Counted from the stretch's first letter, positions 16,417 through 26,718 are shown. The stretch: 64,000 nt of DNA from Phosphoribacter sp037045045 (GCA_037045045.1 JBAOHL010000002.1:310001-374000), one strand, 5' to 3'. A program made the numbers and translations. The notes: generated from the letters alone by a model not told the origin.

Positions 16417-17673
16417 ATGGCCCACCCGCGGCATACCGCCACCGACGAGGCGCCGGCGCGTTTGACCTTCGCCAACGTCGGACGTTGGGATGCCCTGTTG
16501 CATGTGGCCACCGGCGCCCTCGTCGGAGCGGTGGCGTTCCCGACGATCGTCGCCTTGCTGTCCACCGGCGTCGCACTCATCCCGACGATCGTCGGGGCGC
16601 TCATCGTCGCCACGCTCACCATCGTCGTCAACGATGTGCTCGCGATGCTGCACCGGTCGAGATTCCGGGCGCTGCTCGGCCTGCACATCCCGGCACCGCG
16701 CCGACCGGCAGGTCCGTGGTGGCCATGGTTGACCCGCTCGCTGACCTCGGCGACGTTCTGGCGGTCGTTGGCCTACAACGGATTCGCCGGGATGCTGAGC
16801 CTCGTCGCCGGCGTCGCCCTCGCCGCCTGGTTCGGGGCCGCCGTCGCCGCAGCCACGACGTTCTTTCATCCCAGTCAGACCTCGTGGCCATTCTCGGGCG
16901 AGGGGTCGGGCTCCCTGGGGACGACCCTGCTTGGCCTCGTCGGGATCTTCGTCGTGCCGATGATGGCCCGTGCCGTCGCCTACGGTGATGCGGCGCTGGC
17001 CGCTCTGTTGCTCGGGCCTGGTCGCGAGGAGGCCTTCGACCGGCGAGTCGGGCAGCTGGCCCGCTCCCGGACCGAGGTCGTCGCTGCCGCCGACGCCGAG
17101 CGGCGCCGGATCGAGCGGGACCTGCATGACGGGGCCCAGCAGCGGCTCACCGCCCTCGCGATGAACCTCGGGATCGCCAAGGCCACCGTGCCCGACCTGT
17201 CGGAACCGGCCCGCAAGGCCCTCGACGACGCCCATAGCGAGGCCAAACTGGCTCTCACCGAGATCCGCGGGATCGTCCGCGGCCTGCACCCGGCCGTCCT
17301 CGACGACCGGGGTCTGGATGCGGCGCTGTCCGGCCTCGCGGGCCGCTCCCCCGTGCCGGTGACGCTCGACGTGCACCTGCACCCGAGGCCTCCCCGCGAG
17401 GTCGAGGCCGTGGCCTACTTCGTCGTGTCCGAGGCGTTGACCAACGCGGCCAAGCATGCCGCCGCGTCCCGCGTCGACGTCGGCGCGTGGACCGACGGAC
17501 CCTGGCTGCGGCTGCGGGTCGTCGACGACGGGATCGGCGGCGCGGACCCGAGTCGCGGCACCGGACTGACCGGGCTCCGCCAACGGGTCGCCTCGCTCGA
17601 CGGGCGCCTCACTGTCGAGAGCCCACTCGGGGGTCCCACGGTGCTGGAGGTGACTCTGCCGTGCGCGTCGTGA
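16417..17673 (+). CDS. NarL-type sensor histidine kinase
   Basis: A 418-residue membrane kinase. Four to five hydrophobic helices occupy residues 25-190. The HisKA_3 dimerisation domain follows with the phospho-acceptor His in ERDLHDGAQQRL near residue 233, and an ATPase domain with NAAKHAAAS (N box) and DDGIGG (G1 box), ending in LEVTLPCAS. It autophosphorylates and passes phosphate to the overlapping response regulator. The stimulus is not evident; with a DUF4097 protein as third gene the set resembles cell-envelope stress systems. Confidence 0.88.
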   Translation: MAHPRHTATDEAPARLTFANVGRWDALLHVATGALVGAVAFPTIVALLSTGVALIPTIVGALIVATLTIVVNDVLAMLHRSRFRALLGLHIPAPRRPAGPWWPWLTRSLTSATFWRSLAYNGFAGMLSLVAGVALAAWFGAAVAAATTFFHPSQTSWPFSGEGSGSLGTTLLGLVGIFVVPMMARAVAYGDAALAALLLGPGREEAFDRRVGQLARSRTEVVAAADAERRRIERDLHDGAQQRLTALAMNLGIAKATVPDLSEPARKALDDAHSEAKLALTEIRGIVRGLHPAVLDDRGLDAALSGLAGRSPVPVTLDVHLHPRPPREVEAVAYFVVSEALTNAAKHAAASRVDVGAWTDGPWLRLRVVDDGIGGADPSRGTGLTGLRQRVASLDGRLTVESPLGGPTVLEVTLPCAS

Positions 17674-18314
17674 TCGCCGAGGACTCGGCCCTGCTTCGCG
17701 AGGGGATCGTCCGACTGTTGGCTGTGGCCGACATCGACACGGTCGCCGCCGTCGACAACGCCGAGGCCCTCCTGCAGGCCGTCGAGGCCCACCGGCCGGA
17801 CCTGGCCCTCGTCGACGTCCGGATGCCGCCGACGTTCAGCGACGAGGGCGTCCGAGCCGCGTTGACGATCCGCTCCCGGTGGCCGGAGACGGCGTTGCTC
17901 ATCCTCAGCCAGTACGTCGAAGAGCGCTATGCCACCGAACTGCTCACCGGCTCGACCCGCTCCGTCGGGTACCTGCTCAAGGACCGGATCGCCGACGTCG
18001 AGGAGTTTCTCACCGCGGTGCGCCGGGTGGCCGCCGGCGGGACCGCGCTGGACCCCGAGGTCGTCGCCCAGTTGCTCGTTCGCCGCGTCGGCAGCCCCGT
18101 CGATCGCCTCACCCCCCGCGAGCACGACGTGCTGGCCCTCATGGCACAGGGGCTGTCCAACGCCGGGATCGCCGAGGCCCTCGTGGTCAGCGAGAGCGCC
18201 GTCGCCAAGCACGTCAACTCCATCTTCGCCAAGCTCGACGTCTCCGAGCCGGCCAACCCGCACCGCCGTGTGCTCGCCGTCCTGCACTTCCTGGCCTCCA
18301 CGAAGGACCTGTGA
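17661..18314 (+). CDS. NarL/LuxR-family response regulator
   Basis: A 217-residue regulator. The receiver domain has acidic residues in IAEDSALLREG, the phospho-acceptor Asp in LALVDVRMPP near residue 53 and the Lys in GYLLKDR. The C-terminal LuxR helix-turn-helix is RLTPREHDVLALMAQGLSNA then ESAVAKHVNSIFAKL. It starts with GTG at 17661, overlapping the kinase gene by 13 bases, so the pair is translationally coupled. It shares a TGATG overlap with the next gene. Confidence 0.9.
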   Translation: MRVVIAEDSALLREGIVRLLAVADIDTVAAVDNAEALLQAVEAHRPDLALVDVRMPPTFSDEGVRAALTIRSRWPETALLILSQYVEERYATELLTGSTRSVGYLLKDRIADVEEFLTAVRRVAAGGTALDPEVVAQLLVRRVGSPVDRLTPREHDVLALMAQGLSNAGIAEALVVSESAVAKHVNSIFAKLDVSEPANPHRRVLAVLHFLASTKDL

Positions 18315-19177
18315 TGACCACGACCGCCGACTATCCCCCCGTCACGCGCCGCGCGGCATACGACCCGCAGCGACCGGTCCCCGAGCGCCCGGCGTGGGTG
18401 TTCGTCGGGCTCGTCGTCGTCGGCGCGGTCCTGTTCGCCGCCGGGTTCACCACGTGGGACGCCGTCGGGCGTCAGTCGGTCACCGACCAGGCCACCTTCG
18501 CTGCGGTCGACACGGTGGACCTGCGCGACCTGGGCCCGACGTCGGTGACGCTGGTCGGTTCCGATCGCGCGGACGTGCTGCTCACCCGGACGATCTCCTG
18601 GCGCGGGACCGATCGGCCAGCACGGGCCGAACGGGTCGAATCAGGCTCTCTCGTCGTCGAATCGCCGTGCCGGGCGTTGGACGGCTGCTACGCCGACTAC
18701 CGCCTCGACGTGCCCCGCACCGTGGCGGCCCGTGCCTTGCTGTCCTCCGGTCGGGTGGAGGCCCGGGCGTTGGCGAGCGTGTCGGCGCATGCCGTGAGCG
18801 CCACCATGACCATCGAGGACGTCGCCGGCGCGGTCACCGCGGAGACCTCGAGCGGGTCGTTGACGGTATGCCGCGTCGCCGGCGAGGTGTCGCTGCGGAC
18901 GACCTCCGGCGACATCTCCGCGTGCGGCCTCGGGGGGTCACGGGCGACCCTAGAGACCACGTCGGGCACCGTGAGCGCGGGCTTTACCGGGCCGGTCGAG
19001 CGCATCGACGCGCGGTCGACGTCGGGCTCCGTGCACGTCACCGTGCCGGACGCGGCATACGACGTGCGGACCTCGACCCGATCCGGCGGCCAGCGCGTCC
19101 AGGTACGCACCGACCCGGCGGCGCCCGGCAAGATCACTGCGACGACGACGTCGGGAAGCATCCGGATCGACTCGTAG
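18314..19177 (+). CDS. DUF4097 beta-strand-rich membrane-anchored protein
   Basis: A 287-residue protein with a short cytoplasmic tail, one membrane helix (WVFVGLVVVGAVLFAAGFT) and an extracytoplasmic region of short repeats built on TSSGS/TTSGD/STSGSV motifs spaced about 20 residues apart. This regular pattern is the DUF4097 (adhesin-like) right-handed or roll fold. Relatives in LiaF-like systems sit next to two-component genes and modulate the kinase. Start ATG overlaps the regulator stop (TGATG). A role as partner of the upstream kinase is inference. Confidence 0.75.
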   Translation: MTTTADYPPVTRRAAYDPQRPVPERPAWVFVGLVVVGAVLFAAGFTTWDAVGRQSVTDQATFAAVDTVDLRDLGPTSVTLVGSDRADVLLTRTISWRGTDRPARAERVESGSLVVESPCRALDGCYADYRLDVPRTVAARALLSSGRVEARALASVSAHAVSATMTIEDVAGAVTAETSSGSLTVCRVAGEVSLRTTSGDISACGLGGSRATLETTSGTVSAGFTGPVERIDARSTSGSVHVTVPDAAYDVRTSTRSGGQRVQVRTDPAAPGKITATTTSGSIRIDS

Positions 19178-19203
19178 CGCCGCTCGGCCGGGCCCGAAAT
19201 GCG

Positions 19204-19232
19204 TTGACAGCACCGCCGGAGCGGAGTAGGAA
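19204..19232 (+). promoter_or_regulatory. Sigma-A-like promoter of helD
   Basis: TTGACA at 19204-19209, a 17-bp spacer and TAGGAA at 19227-19232 form the best consensus promoter in the window. The message would begin around 19240, very close to the hairpin covering the helD ribosome-binding site. Confidence 0.6.
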
Positions 19233-19233
19233 A

Positions 19234-19259
19234 GCACCTCCCCCACTCCTCGGAGGTGC
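19234..19259 (+). promoter_or_regulatory. Hairpin that hides the helD Shine-Dalgarno sequence
   Basis: GCACCTCC (19234-19241) pairs perfectly with GGAGGTGC (19252-19259) around a 10-base loop. The right arm contains GGAGG, the ribosome-binding site of helD, nine bases before its ATG. If transcribed from upstream of 19234 this would repress translation until opened; a start at about 19240 would remove part of the left arm. The arrangement suggests translational control. Confidence 0.45.
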
Positions 19260-19265
19260 CTCACC

Positions 19266-21386
19266 ATGCCCGCCGACGCCCACCCTCCCGATCCGCCCTC
19301 GACCGACCCCGCAGCCCGCCGCACCGCCACTGCCACTGCCGCTGCCACTGCCGCTGCCACCGATCCGACGCTCGCCGCCGAACAGCGCTACCTCGCCCAC
19401 GCCCGGGCGCAACTGGACCGGATGCGGCGCAAGACCGAGGCCCAGCGCGACCAGGCCGTCGCGGGGAACACGGTGTCCGCCGAGTTCCTCGCCCTCACCC
19501 TGCATGCCCGGGCCAAGGCCCTCGTCGACGACCCGAGCACGGCGCTGTTCTTCGGACGGCTCGACCTCGAGCACGACGCCGAGGGGGCGACCAGGTGGTA
19601 CGTCGGGCGCCGCCATGTCAGCGACGAGGACGGCACTCCCCTGGTCATCGACTGGCGCGCCGAACTGTCCGGGGCGTTCTACCGGGCCAGCCGCACCGAG
19701 CCGATGGGGGTGCGACGGCGACGGCGATACGGGGTCGACCGAGGCCGGCTCACGGCATACGAGGACGAACACCTGCACGACGCCACCGAGAGGATGCAAT
19801 CGAGCGCCATCCTGCAGCGTGAGATCGAGCGTCCACGAGTCGGACCGATGCGCGACATCGTCGCGACGATCCAGCCGGAGCAGGACGAGATCGTCCGCGC
19901 CGACCCGACCCGCACGGTCTGCGTCCAGGGAGCGCCAGGGACCGGCAAGACCGCGGTCGGCCTCCACCGGGCGGCCTGGCTGCTCTACGCCCATCGGGAA
20001 CGGCTGCGCCGCACCGGGGTGCTCGTCGTCGGCCCGAATGCGGCGTTCCTCGACCACATCGGCGCCGTCCTGCCCGCACTCGGCGAGCTCGATGTGCGGC
20101 ATACGACGGCGGCGGGCCTCGTCGGGTCGGTACCGGTTCGCGGCAGCGACCCCGTCGCCCGCGCCCACCTCAAGGGCGACGCGCGAATGGCCCTCGTCCT
20201 GCGCCGGGCCGTGTGGTCGCGGATCGGCACCCCGACGGAGCCGCTCGTCGTGCCCCGGGGCGCCCGCAAGTGGCGCGTTTCCACGCACCAGGTCGAGCGC
20301 ATCGTCGCCGAACTGCGCGGGCGCAAGGTCAGCTACGGCGCGGCCGCGGCCATGCTCCCCCAGCGGCTGGCCCACCACGTCCTGCTCGACATGGAGCGCG
20401 GCGGCGAATCCCCGGACGACCGGGTCCAGGACGTGGTCGCACGCAGCACCGCGGTCCGCGCGTATGCCGGTGGGCTGTGGCCCGCCGTCGACCCCCGGGT
20501 CGCACTCGCCGCCCTGCTGTCGGACCCGGGCGAGTTGGCGCGGCACGCCGAGGGGATCTTGAGCGAGGGCGAACAACGGATCCTGGTGTGGGACAAGCCC
20601 CCTCGGACCCGCAGCGCGATCCGCTGGTCGGCCGCGGACGCCGTGCTGCTCGACGAACTCGCCGATCTCGTCCACCGCACGCCGAGCCTCGGGCACGTCG
20701 TGCTCGACGAGGCACAGGACCTGTCTCCGATGCAATTGCGCGCCGTCGGCCGCCGCTGCTCGACCGGGGCCGCGACAGTGCTCGGGGACATCGCCCAGGG
20801 CACCACCCCATGGGCGACCGACTCGTGGGACGTCGCCCTGTCGTACCTGGGCAAGCCCGACGGGCACATCGAGGTGCTCGACCGCGGATTCCGCGTCCCC
20901 GGGGCCGTCATCGACTTCGCCGCCCGGTTGTTGCCGCACGTCGCGCCGGGGCTCGGCACGCCACGGTCGGTCCGCGAGAACCCGGGGCGCCTCGACGTGC
21001 GCCAGGTCGACCCCGCCGGCCTGCACGCTGCACTCGTCGAGGCCGTCCAGCGCCTGCGCGCGGACCCCGGGTCGGTGGGCGTGGTCGTCGCCGACGCGGC
21101 GACCTCCCGCACGAGTGCCCTGCTGACCGCCGCCGGGATCGAGCACGGAGTGCTCGGGGCCGACCACGGGGATGTCGAGCACCAGGTCGCTCTCGTCCCC
21201 GCGACCGTCGCGAAGGGCTTGGAGTTCGACCGGGTGCTCGTCGTCGAACCGGCCCAGATCGCTGCCGCAGAGCCAGATCGGCGCACCGGACTTCGCCGCC
21301 TCTACGTCGTGCTCACCCGCGCCGTGTCCGAACTCGTCGTCGTCCACGGTCTGGACCTCCCGCCGGAACTGTCCGACGCCGCCTGA
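19266..21386 (+). CDS. helD: HelD-like RNA-polymerase-recycling helicase
   Basis: A 706-residue superfamily-1 ATPase. The N-terminus has an Ala/Thr stretch followed by a coiled coil (AEQRYLAHARAQLDRMRRKT) expected to enter the polymerase secondary channel. Walker A is VQGAPGTGKTAVGLHRAAWL near residue 225, Walker B VVLDEAQDLSPMQLR near 480, and the C-terminal motifs include ATVAKGLEFDRVLVVEP and RRLYVVLTRAVSEL. HelD proteins free stalled RNA polymerase, and some protect it from rifampicin. I see no classical rifamycin-associated element upstream, only a strong promoter and a hairpin over the ribosome-binding site. Confidence 0.85.
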   Translation: MPADAHPPDPPSTDPAARRTATATAAATAAATDPTLAAEQRYLAHARAQLDRMRRKTEAQRDQAVAGNTVSAEFLALTLHARAKALVDDPSTALFFGRLDLEHDAEGATRWYVGRRHVSDEDGTPLVIDWRAELSGAFYRASRTEPMGVRRRRRYGVDRGRLTAYEDEHLHDATERMQSSAILQREIERPRVGPMRDIVATIQPEQDEIVRADPTRTVCVQGAPGTGKTAVGLHRAAWLLYAHRERLRRTGVLVVGPNAAFLDHIGAVLPALGELDVRHTTAAGLVGSVPVRGSDPVARAHLKGDARMALVLRRAVWSRIGTPTEPLVVPRGARKWRVSTHQVERIVAELRGRKVSYGAAAAMLPQRLAHHVLLDMERGGESPDDRVQDVVARSTAVRAYAGGLWPAVDPRVALAALLSDPGELARHAEGILSEGEQRILVWDKPPRTRSAIRWSAADAVLLDELADLVHRTPSLGHVVLDEAQDLSPMQLRAVGRRCSTGAATVLGDIAQGTTPWATDSWDVALSYLGKPDGHIEVLDRGFRVPGAVIDFAARLLPHVAPGLGTPRSVRENPGRLDVRQVDPAGLHAALVEAVQRLRADPGSVGVVVADAATSRTSALLTAAGIEHGVLGADHGDVEHQVALVPATVAKGLEFDRVLVVEPAQIAAAEPDRRTGLRRLYVVLTRAVSELVVVHGLDLPPELSDAA

Positions 21387-21415
21387 GCCGCGCCCGCCTG
21401 GCACACTGCACTGGT

Positions 21416-22090
21416 ATGCCGGCCCTGGTCTCCTGGTGGATCCGCGACCTCGCCCAACTCGGCCCCCACGCGAACCCGGACGCCGTGCAGGCGATCGCCG
21501 CCGAACTGCTGGGCCGCTGGGCCGAACCGCACCGGCGTTACCACCGAACCCGCCACCTCGTCGAGGTCTTTTGGGCCGTCGGCGAGCTCGTCGACGTCGC
21601 GGCCATCGACACTCGTGACGGCGTGCTCGCGCGGGTCGCCGGCTGGTTCCACGACGCCGTGTACGACCCGGGCGCGCCGCCCGGAGCCAACGAGGCGGCC
21701 AGCGCCCGGCTCGCCGATCAGCGCCTCGGGGCCTTGGCCGTCGCTCCGGCCGACGTCGCGACGGTGTCCGCCCTCGTGCTGCTCACTGCCGCCCACGAGC
21801 CGACGTCATCCACCGGAGCAGACCGTCTGGTGAGATCGGCATTCCACGACGCGGACCTGTGGATCCTCTGCGCGGAGACCGCACGGTTCGACGAGTACTG
21901 CGCACAGGTGCGCGAGGAGTACGCCCACGTGCCGGAGGCGGCATACCGGGCCGGCCGGTCCGCGATCCTCGGCGAGTTCGCCCGCCGTCCCCGCCTTTAC
22001 GCGACGGACCACGCGCACGTGCACTGGGAACCGTCCGCCCGGGTCAACCTCGATCGTGAACTGGCTCGCCTGGCACCCGAGAACCCATGA
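21416..22090 (+). CDS. HD-domain metal-dependent phosphohydrolase-like protein
   Basis: A 224-residue protein with the pattern RYHRTRHLVEVFWAV then AGWFHDAVYDPGAP, the His and His-Asp metal ligands of the HD superfamily, and a later ALVLLTAAHEPTSS and HDADLWIL. It belongs to the predicted HD phosphohydrolases found widely in bacteria; the natural substrate is not known. Its ATG lies inside a copy of the octamer GTATGCCG. The 3' end overlaps the convergent NUDIX gene by 47 bp. Confidence 0.75.
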   Translation: MPALVSWWIRDLAQLGPHANPDAVQAIAAELLGRWAEPHRRYHRTRHLVEVFWAVGELVDVAAIDTRDGVLARVAGWFHDAVYDPGAPPGANEAASARLADQRLGALAVAPADVATVSALVLLTAAHEPTSSTGADRLVRSAFHDADLWILCAETARFDEYCAQVREEYAHVPEAAYRAGRSAILGEFARRPRLYATDHAHVHWEPSARVNLDRELARLAPENP

Positions 22091-22838
22091 TGTGAGCCGC
22101 GAGCGGCCACCAGAAGAGGTGCTCGCACAGCTCGCGGAACCGAAGCCGGCCAACCCACTGGGCCCCGTCGACGTCGTCGGCGCCGACGGTCAGTTCCGGG
22201 CGCCGCTGCGCGACTCGCGCCCTGAAGACCTGCACGTAGGGCCGGCGATAGGCCCAGTGGTCCGGCTCGGACACCTCGATCCGCTCGTACCCGCACCGGC
22301 TCAGGGCGGTGGGTTCGACGACGAGCCCGCTCTCCTCGGCGAGTTCCCGCAGGGCGCACTCGAGCACCGATTCGGTCCCCTCGCGCCGCCCGCCCGGGCA
22401 GTCCCAGGTCGCCCGCCGCACGCTGCGCACGACGAGGATGTCCCCCCCGGCGTCTTCGACGATCGTCGCTGCCGCGCTTGTGGCCCGGTCCGGGCACGGC
22501 CGATGCGAACCGACGAGGTCGATGTCGGCGATGACCCCTTCGCCGATGGACACGCGCAGGTGCCGCGCCAGGCCCTGCTCGCCCTTGTGCTTGCGCAGCC
22601 GCAGCCCGCTGGCGTTGAGCCGGCGGACCAGTTCCGAGCGCGACACGGTCAGCGCGCCGGCGGCCAACACCGCGGCATACTGCTCACGCGCGACGTCGTA
22701 GTGGTCACCGTCCCAGGCGCGGGGGGACACGCCGGCGACGCTCGCGAAGGCATGCAGCTCCTCGTATGCCGTGTCGCTCACCAGGTGCGCGAACACGGTC
22801 CCGTGGGCCGGCCACAGCGGCGTGTCGATGAGGATCAT
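22044..22838 (-). CDS. DUF4031-NUDIX fusion hydrolase
   Basis: A 264-residue two-domain protein. Residues 1-95 match DUF4031 (ILIDTPLWPAHGTVFAHLVS, then RAWDGDHYDVAREQY). Residues 105-250 are a NUDIX hydrolase with the signature box GGRREGTESVLECALRELAE ending EESG, which binds Mg and cleaves nucleoside-diphosphate-X substrates. The combination suggests nucleotide-pool cleaning or nucleotide-sugar breakdown, but no specific substrate can be given. Starts with ATG at 22836-22838. Confidence 0.8.
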   Translation of the reverse strand: MILIDTPLWPAHGTVFAHLVSDTAYEELHAFASVAGVSPRAWDGDHYDVAREQYAAVLAAGALTVSRSELVRRLNASGLRLRKHKGEQGLARHLRVSIGEGVIADIDLVGSHRPCPDRATSAAATIVEDAGGDILVVRSVRRATWDCPGGRREGTESVLECALRELAEESGLVVEPTALSRCGYERIEVSEPDHWAYRRPYVQVFRARVAQRRPELTVGADDVDGAQWVGRLRFRELCEHLFWWPLAAHIMGSRVPGEPVHDRG

Positions 22839-22946
22839 CGGGGCCCACGGTAGGCCCTGTGGACAAATCGAGCAGGGTCATGTGACCGATGCCTACCGTC
22901 GGGGCAGTGGCCGGACGACCCGTCGGCCCGACCCCAGGAGGACACC

Positions 22947-23234
22947 ATGGCGTTTAGCGTCGACACCGAACAGATCGGCACCGCGGCCTCGGATATCGCC
23001 CGGATCGCCGGCGACATCGAGACCTCGGTCGCGGCGATGATGGCCCGGCTCACCGGTCTGCAGTCCACGTGGTCCGGGGCGGCGGCCACCGAGTTCCAGG
23101 GCGCCGTCACGGACTGGCGGGCCACCCAGACCCGGGTGCGGGAGAACCTCGCGACGATCGGCACGCTCACCGCCCGCGCGGGCACGAGCTACGCGCACGT
23201 CGAGGACGGGGTGCGGTTGCTGTTTCGGCGCTGA
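22947..23234 (+). CDS. Orphan WXG100/ESAT-6-like protein
   Basis: A 95-residue helical hairpin protein with the WXG turn (STWSGAAATEFQGAVTDW) at about residue 40, and the usual charged, helix-forming halves. Such proteins are exported by type VII secretion as dimers. No EccC/EssC ATPase or other ESX component is near, so it would depend on a system elsewhere. ATG behind AGGAGGACACC, a strong ribosome-binding site, which suggests good expression. Confidence 0.8.
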   Translation: MAFSVDTEQIGTAASDIARIAGDIETSVAAMMARLTGLQSTWSGAAATEFQGAVTDWRATQTRVRENLATIGTLTARAGTSYAHVEDGVRLLFRR

Positions 23235-23263
23235 GCTTCGTGCCGCGCCAGGCCCCGGCGACC

Positions 23264-23920
23264 TTAGGCGGTGCCACGCCCCCATTCGGGCCGCAGCCGC
23301 TCGGTCGAGTCGGCCTCGACGGCTCCGGGCAGGGCGAGCAGGTCCTCGACCAGCCGGTCTGACCCGCCGACGATCGTCGCGCACAGGTCGACCTCGGTGC
23401 CCAGGCACCAGGCTCGGCTCCGGGGCCACATGAGGTTCGGCGACTGGACGCCCCACGCCCCCGCCTCGAGCTCGCCTAGGTCGTCCACGGAGGCCGCGAA
23501 CAACAGGTAGGCCCGACCGGGAATCGTCAACCGAGGCGCGCGGAGCACCGCCTCGGCGAATGCCGGCGGCGCGGGTGGCTCGTCAGCCGTCGACTCGAAG
23601 GCGGCGACGGCCGGGGAGCCCCGCAGCCACCCCCAGCCCTCCCACAGACCGGCGACGCAGTCACCCGGATCCGCCGTATGCCGCGCCAGGACAGCCCCGA
23701 TCGCCTCGGCGGTCGGCTCGTCCAGACAGCCCGGCGACCCGGCCGGTCGGTCGGTACCCGAGTCGCCGGCGCGACCGTGCGGGACGACGGCACACCGAGG
23801 CCACTGCGCGCCGACCACCCAGCCGACCGTCCCGATCCGCCCGGTGAACGGCACCAACCACGCCCCCTCGGACGCCGGCAGGGGCGTGAGGTCTGGCCAC
23901 GAACGGTGCACGGACGGCAT
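23264..23920 (-). CDS. Hypothetical protein with GLWEGWGW motif
   Basis: A 218-residue soluble protein. Features are VAGLWEGWGWLRGSP, RAYLLFAASVDDLGELE, SPNLMWPRSRAWCLGTEVDL and a closing IVGGSDRLVEDLLA. I recognise this arrangement from uncharacterised actinobacterial proteins, but no function is known to me. It lies alone between the WXG100 gene (convergent) and groEL. A copy of the octamer is placed immediately over its start. Confidence 0.55.
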   Translation of the reverse strand: MPSVHRSWPDLTPLPASEGAWLVPFTGRIGTVGWVVGAQWPRCAVVPHGRAGDSGTDRPAGSPGCLDEPTAEAIGAVLARHTADPGDCVAGLWEGWGWLRGSPAVAAFESTADEPPAPPAFAEAVLRAPRLTIPGRAYLLFAASVDDLGELEAGAWGVQSPNLMWPRSRAWCLGTEVDLCATIVGGSDRLVEDLLALPGAVEADSTERLRPEWGRGTA

Positions 23921-23944
23921 ACCGTCATCGTGCCGGGACGCACT

Positions 23945-23982
23945 GTGGGGCGGCCACCCGGTTTCCCGGACGACCGCCCCAC
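23945..23982 (-). terminator. Likely groEL terminator hairpin
   Basis: GTGGGGCGG and its reverse complement CCGCCCCAC enclose a 20-base loop, 26 bases past the groEL stop. No T run follows. Confidence 0.5.
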
Positions 23983-24007
23983 GGATGCTGCGGTGGGCGG
24001 GACGAGG

Positions 24008-25639
<1,632 letters not shown>

Positions 25640-25758
25640 TCGGGTGGTTCCTCCCACGCGAATCGAAGGTGTCGACCACGGGGTGCCCGCGACGGACGGA
25701 CCGACATACGGGTGCTCCTTGCCGCACCCGCGGACCGGACCTCACCACATGGTCGGGA

Positions 25759-25785
25759 TTATCACTCTCGCCTGGAGAGTGCTAA
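25759..25785 (-). promoter_or_regulatory. CIRCE operator 1 (HrcA site)
   Basis: Plus-strand reading is TTATCACTC-N9-GAGTGCTAA, one mismatch from the consensus TTAGCACTC-N9-GAGTGCTAA. On the minus strand TTAGCA and GATAAT with a 16-bp spacer overlap the site, so bound HrcA would cover the promoter. Confidence 0.9.
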
Positions 25786-25793
25786 CGCCATTA

Positions 25794-25820
25794 TTGGCAC
25801 TCTCGGGGGGAGAGTGCAAA
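25794..25820 (-). promoter_or_regulatory. CIRCE operator 2 (HrcA site)
   Basis: TTGGCACTC-N9-GAGTGCAAA, eight bases upstream of the first site. Two mismatches from consensus. The tandem pair suggests tight or cooperative repression. Confidence 0.8.
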
Positions 25821-25850
25821 CGCCGGGGTCGCCGGGTGCCGTCCGACGGG

Positions 25851-25954
25851 CCGTCAGGGCATCGGGCGGGAGTACCGCCGGACGAACCGGCGCAGCAGAC
25901 GGACCGTCAGGGCATCGGGCGGGAGTACCGCCGGACGAACCGGCGCAGCAGACG
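25851..25954. repeat. 51-bp tandem duplication of a gene end
   Basis: Two identical 51-bp copies (25851-25901 and 25904-25954) separated by two bases. The right-hand copy holds the last codons and the stop of the glutamine amidotransferase gene; the left-hand copy is an extra one in the groEL upstream gap, only 30 bp from CIRCE 2. Confidence 0.9.
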
Positions 25955-26647
25955 CCCGGCGTGGGGGACCTCCCGGGCCCGGGCCGCGGCCTTGAGCGCC
26001 TCGGCGTGCTCGGGCGGGAAGTAGCCGAAGTCGCGGTAGGCGTCGATGCGGGTGCCCAGACCGGCCGCGTCGAGCTCGGGGTGGAACTGGACGGCGTAGA
26101 CGTTGTGCCCCACCCGGAAGGCCTGCACCGGACACACCGGCGAGGTCGCCAGCACGGTCACCCCCACCGGCACCACGGTCAAACCCTCCTTGTGCCCCCC
26201 GAACGCCTCGAACCGCTCGGGCAGCCCCTCGAAGAGCGGATCCACCCGCCCCGCGTCGGTGAGGACGACGTCGATCCGGCCCACCGGTTCGCCGAAAGTG
26301 CGGTCGACGACGCCACCCAGGCGCGTGCCGAGCATGCCGATGCCGTAGCACAGCCCGAGGAAGGGCACGTCCCGGTCGACGATCTGCCCGAGGAGCATCC
26401 CGAGCTCGGCCTCGACGCGGCGTTGGGTCGGCGACTTGTCCTGCGGCGGGTCCGAGGCGTTGTACGGCCCGCCGCCGAGGATCACCCCCGCGTATGCCGC
26501 GAGGTCCAGCCCCGCGAACGACTCCCGCTCCATGCGCACCCGGTGCAGCCCGCCCTCGCCCAGCCCGCCGATCCGGGCGATCGAGGCGTGCTCGTCGTCG
26601 GCGGCGGCATCCTCGGCCCGATGCGCGAGCAACAGGAACGGCAACAC
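25907..26647 (-). CDS. Class I glutamine amidotransferase
   Basis: A 246-residue GATase1 enzyme with the nucleophile Cys in PFLGLCYGIGMLG near residue 100 and His/Glu in YAVQFHPELD near 190. It resembles stand-alone GMP-synthase-like amidotransferases annotated as glutamine amidotransferase, which release ammonia from glutamine for an unknown acceptor or act as gamma-glutamyl hydrolases. GTG 26645-26647 is the best start (VLPFLLLAHRAED). It is divergent from fdhD with a 71-bp gap. Its 3' end is duplicated downstream. Confidence 0.82.
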   Translation of the reverse strand: MLPFLLLAHRAEDAAADDEHASIARIGGLGEGGLHRVRMERESFAGLDLAAYAGVILGGGPYNASDPPQDKSPTQRRVEAELGMLLGQIVDRDVPFLGLCYGIGMLGTRLGGVVDRTFGEPVGRIDVVLTDAGRVDPLFEGLPERFEAFGGHKEGLTVVPVGVTVLATSPVCPVQAFRVGHNVYAVQFHPELDAAGLGTRIDAYRDFGYFPPEHAEALKAAARAREVPHAGRLLRRFVRRYSRPMP

Positions 26648-26718
26648 GGCCCCACCGTAGGGCCGCGCGGCGGGACGGCACACATCGGGTCGAGGCGCGG
26701 GCGCCGTACGCTCGGCGC

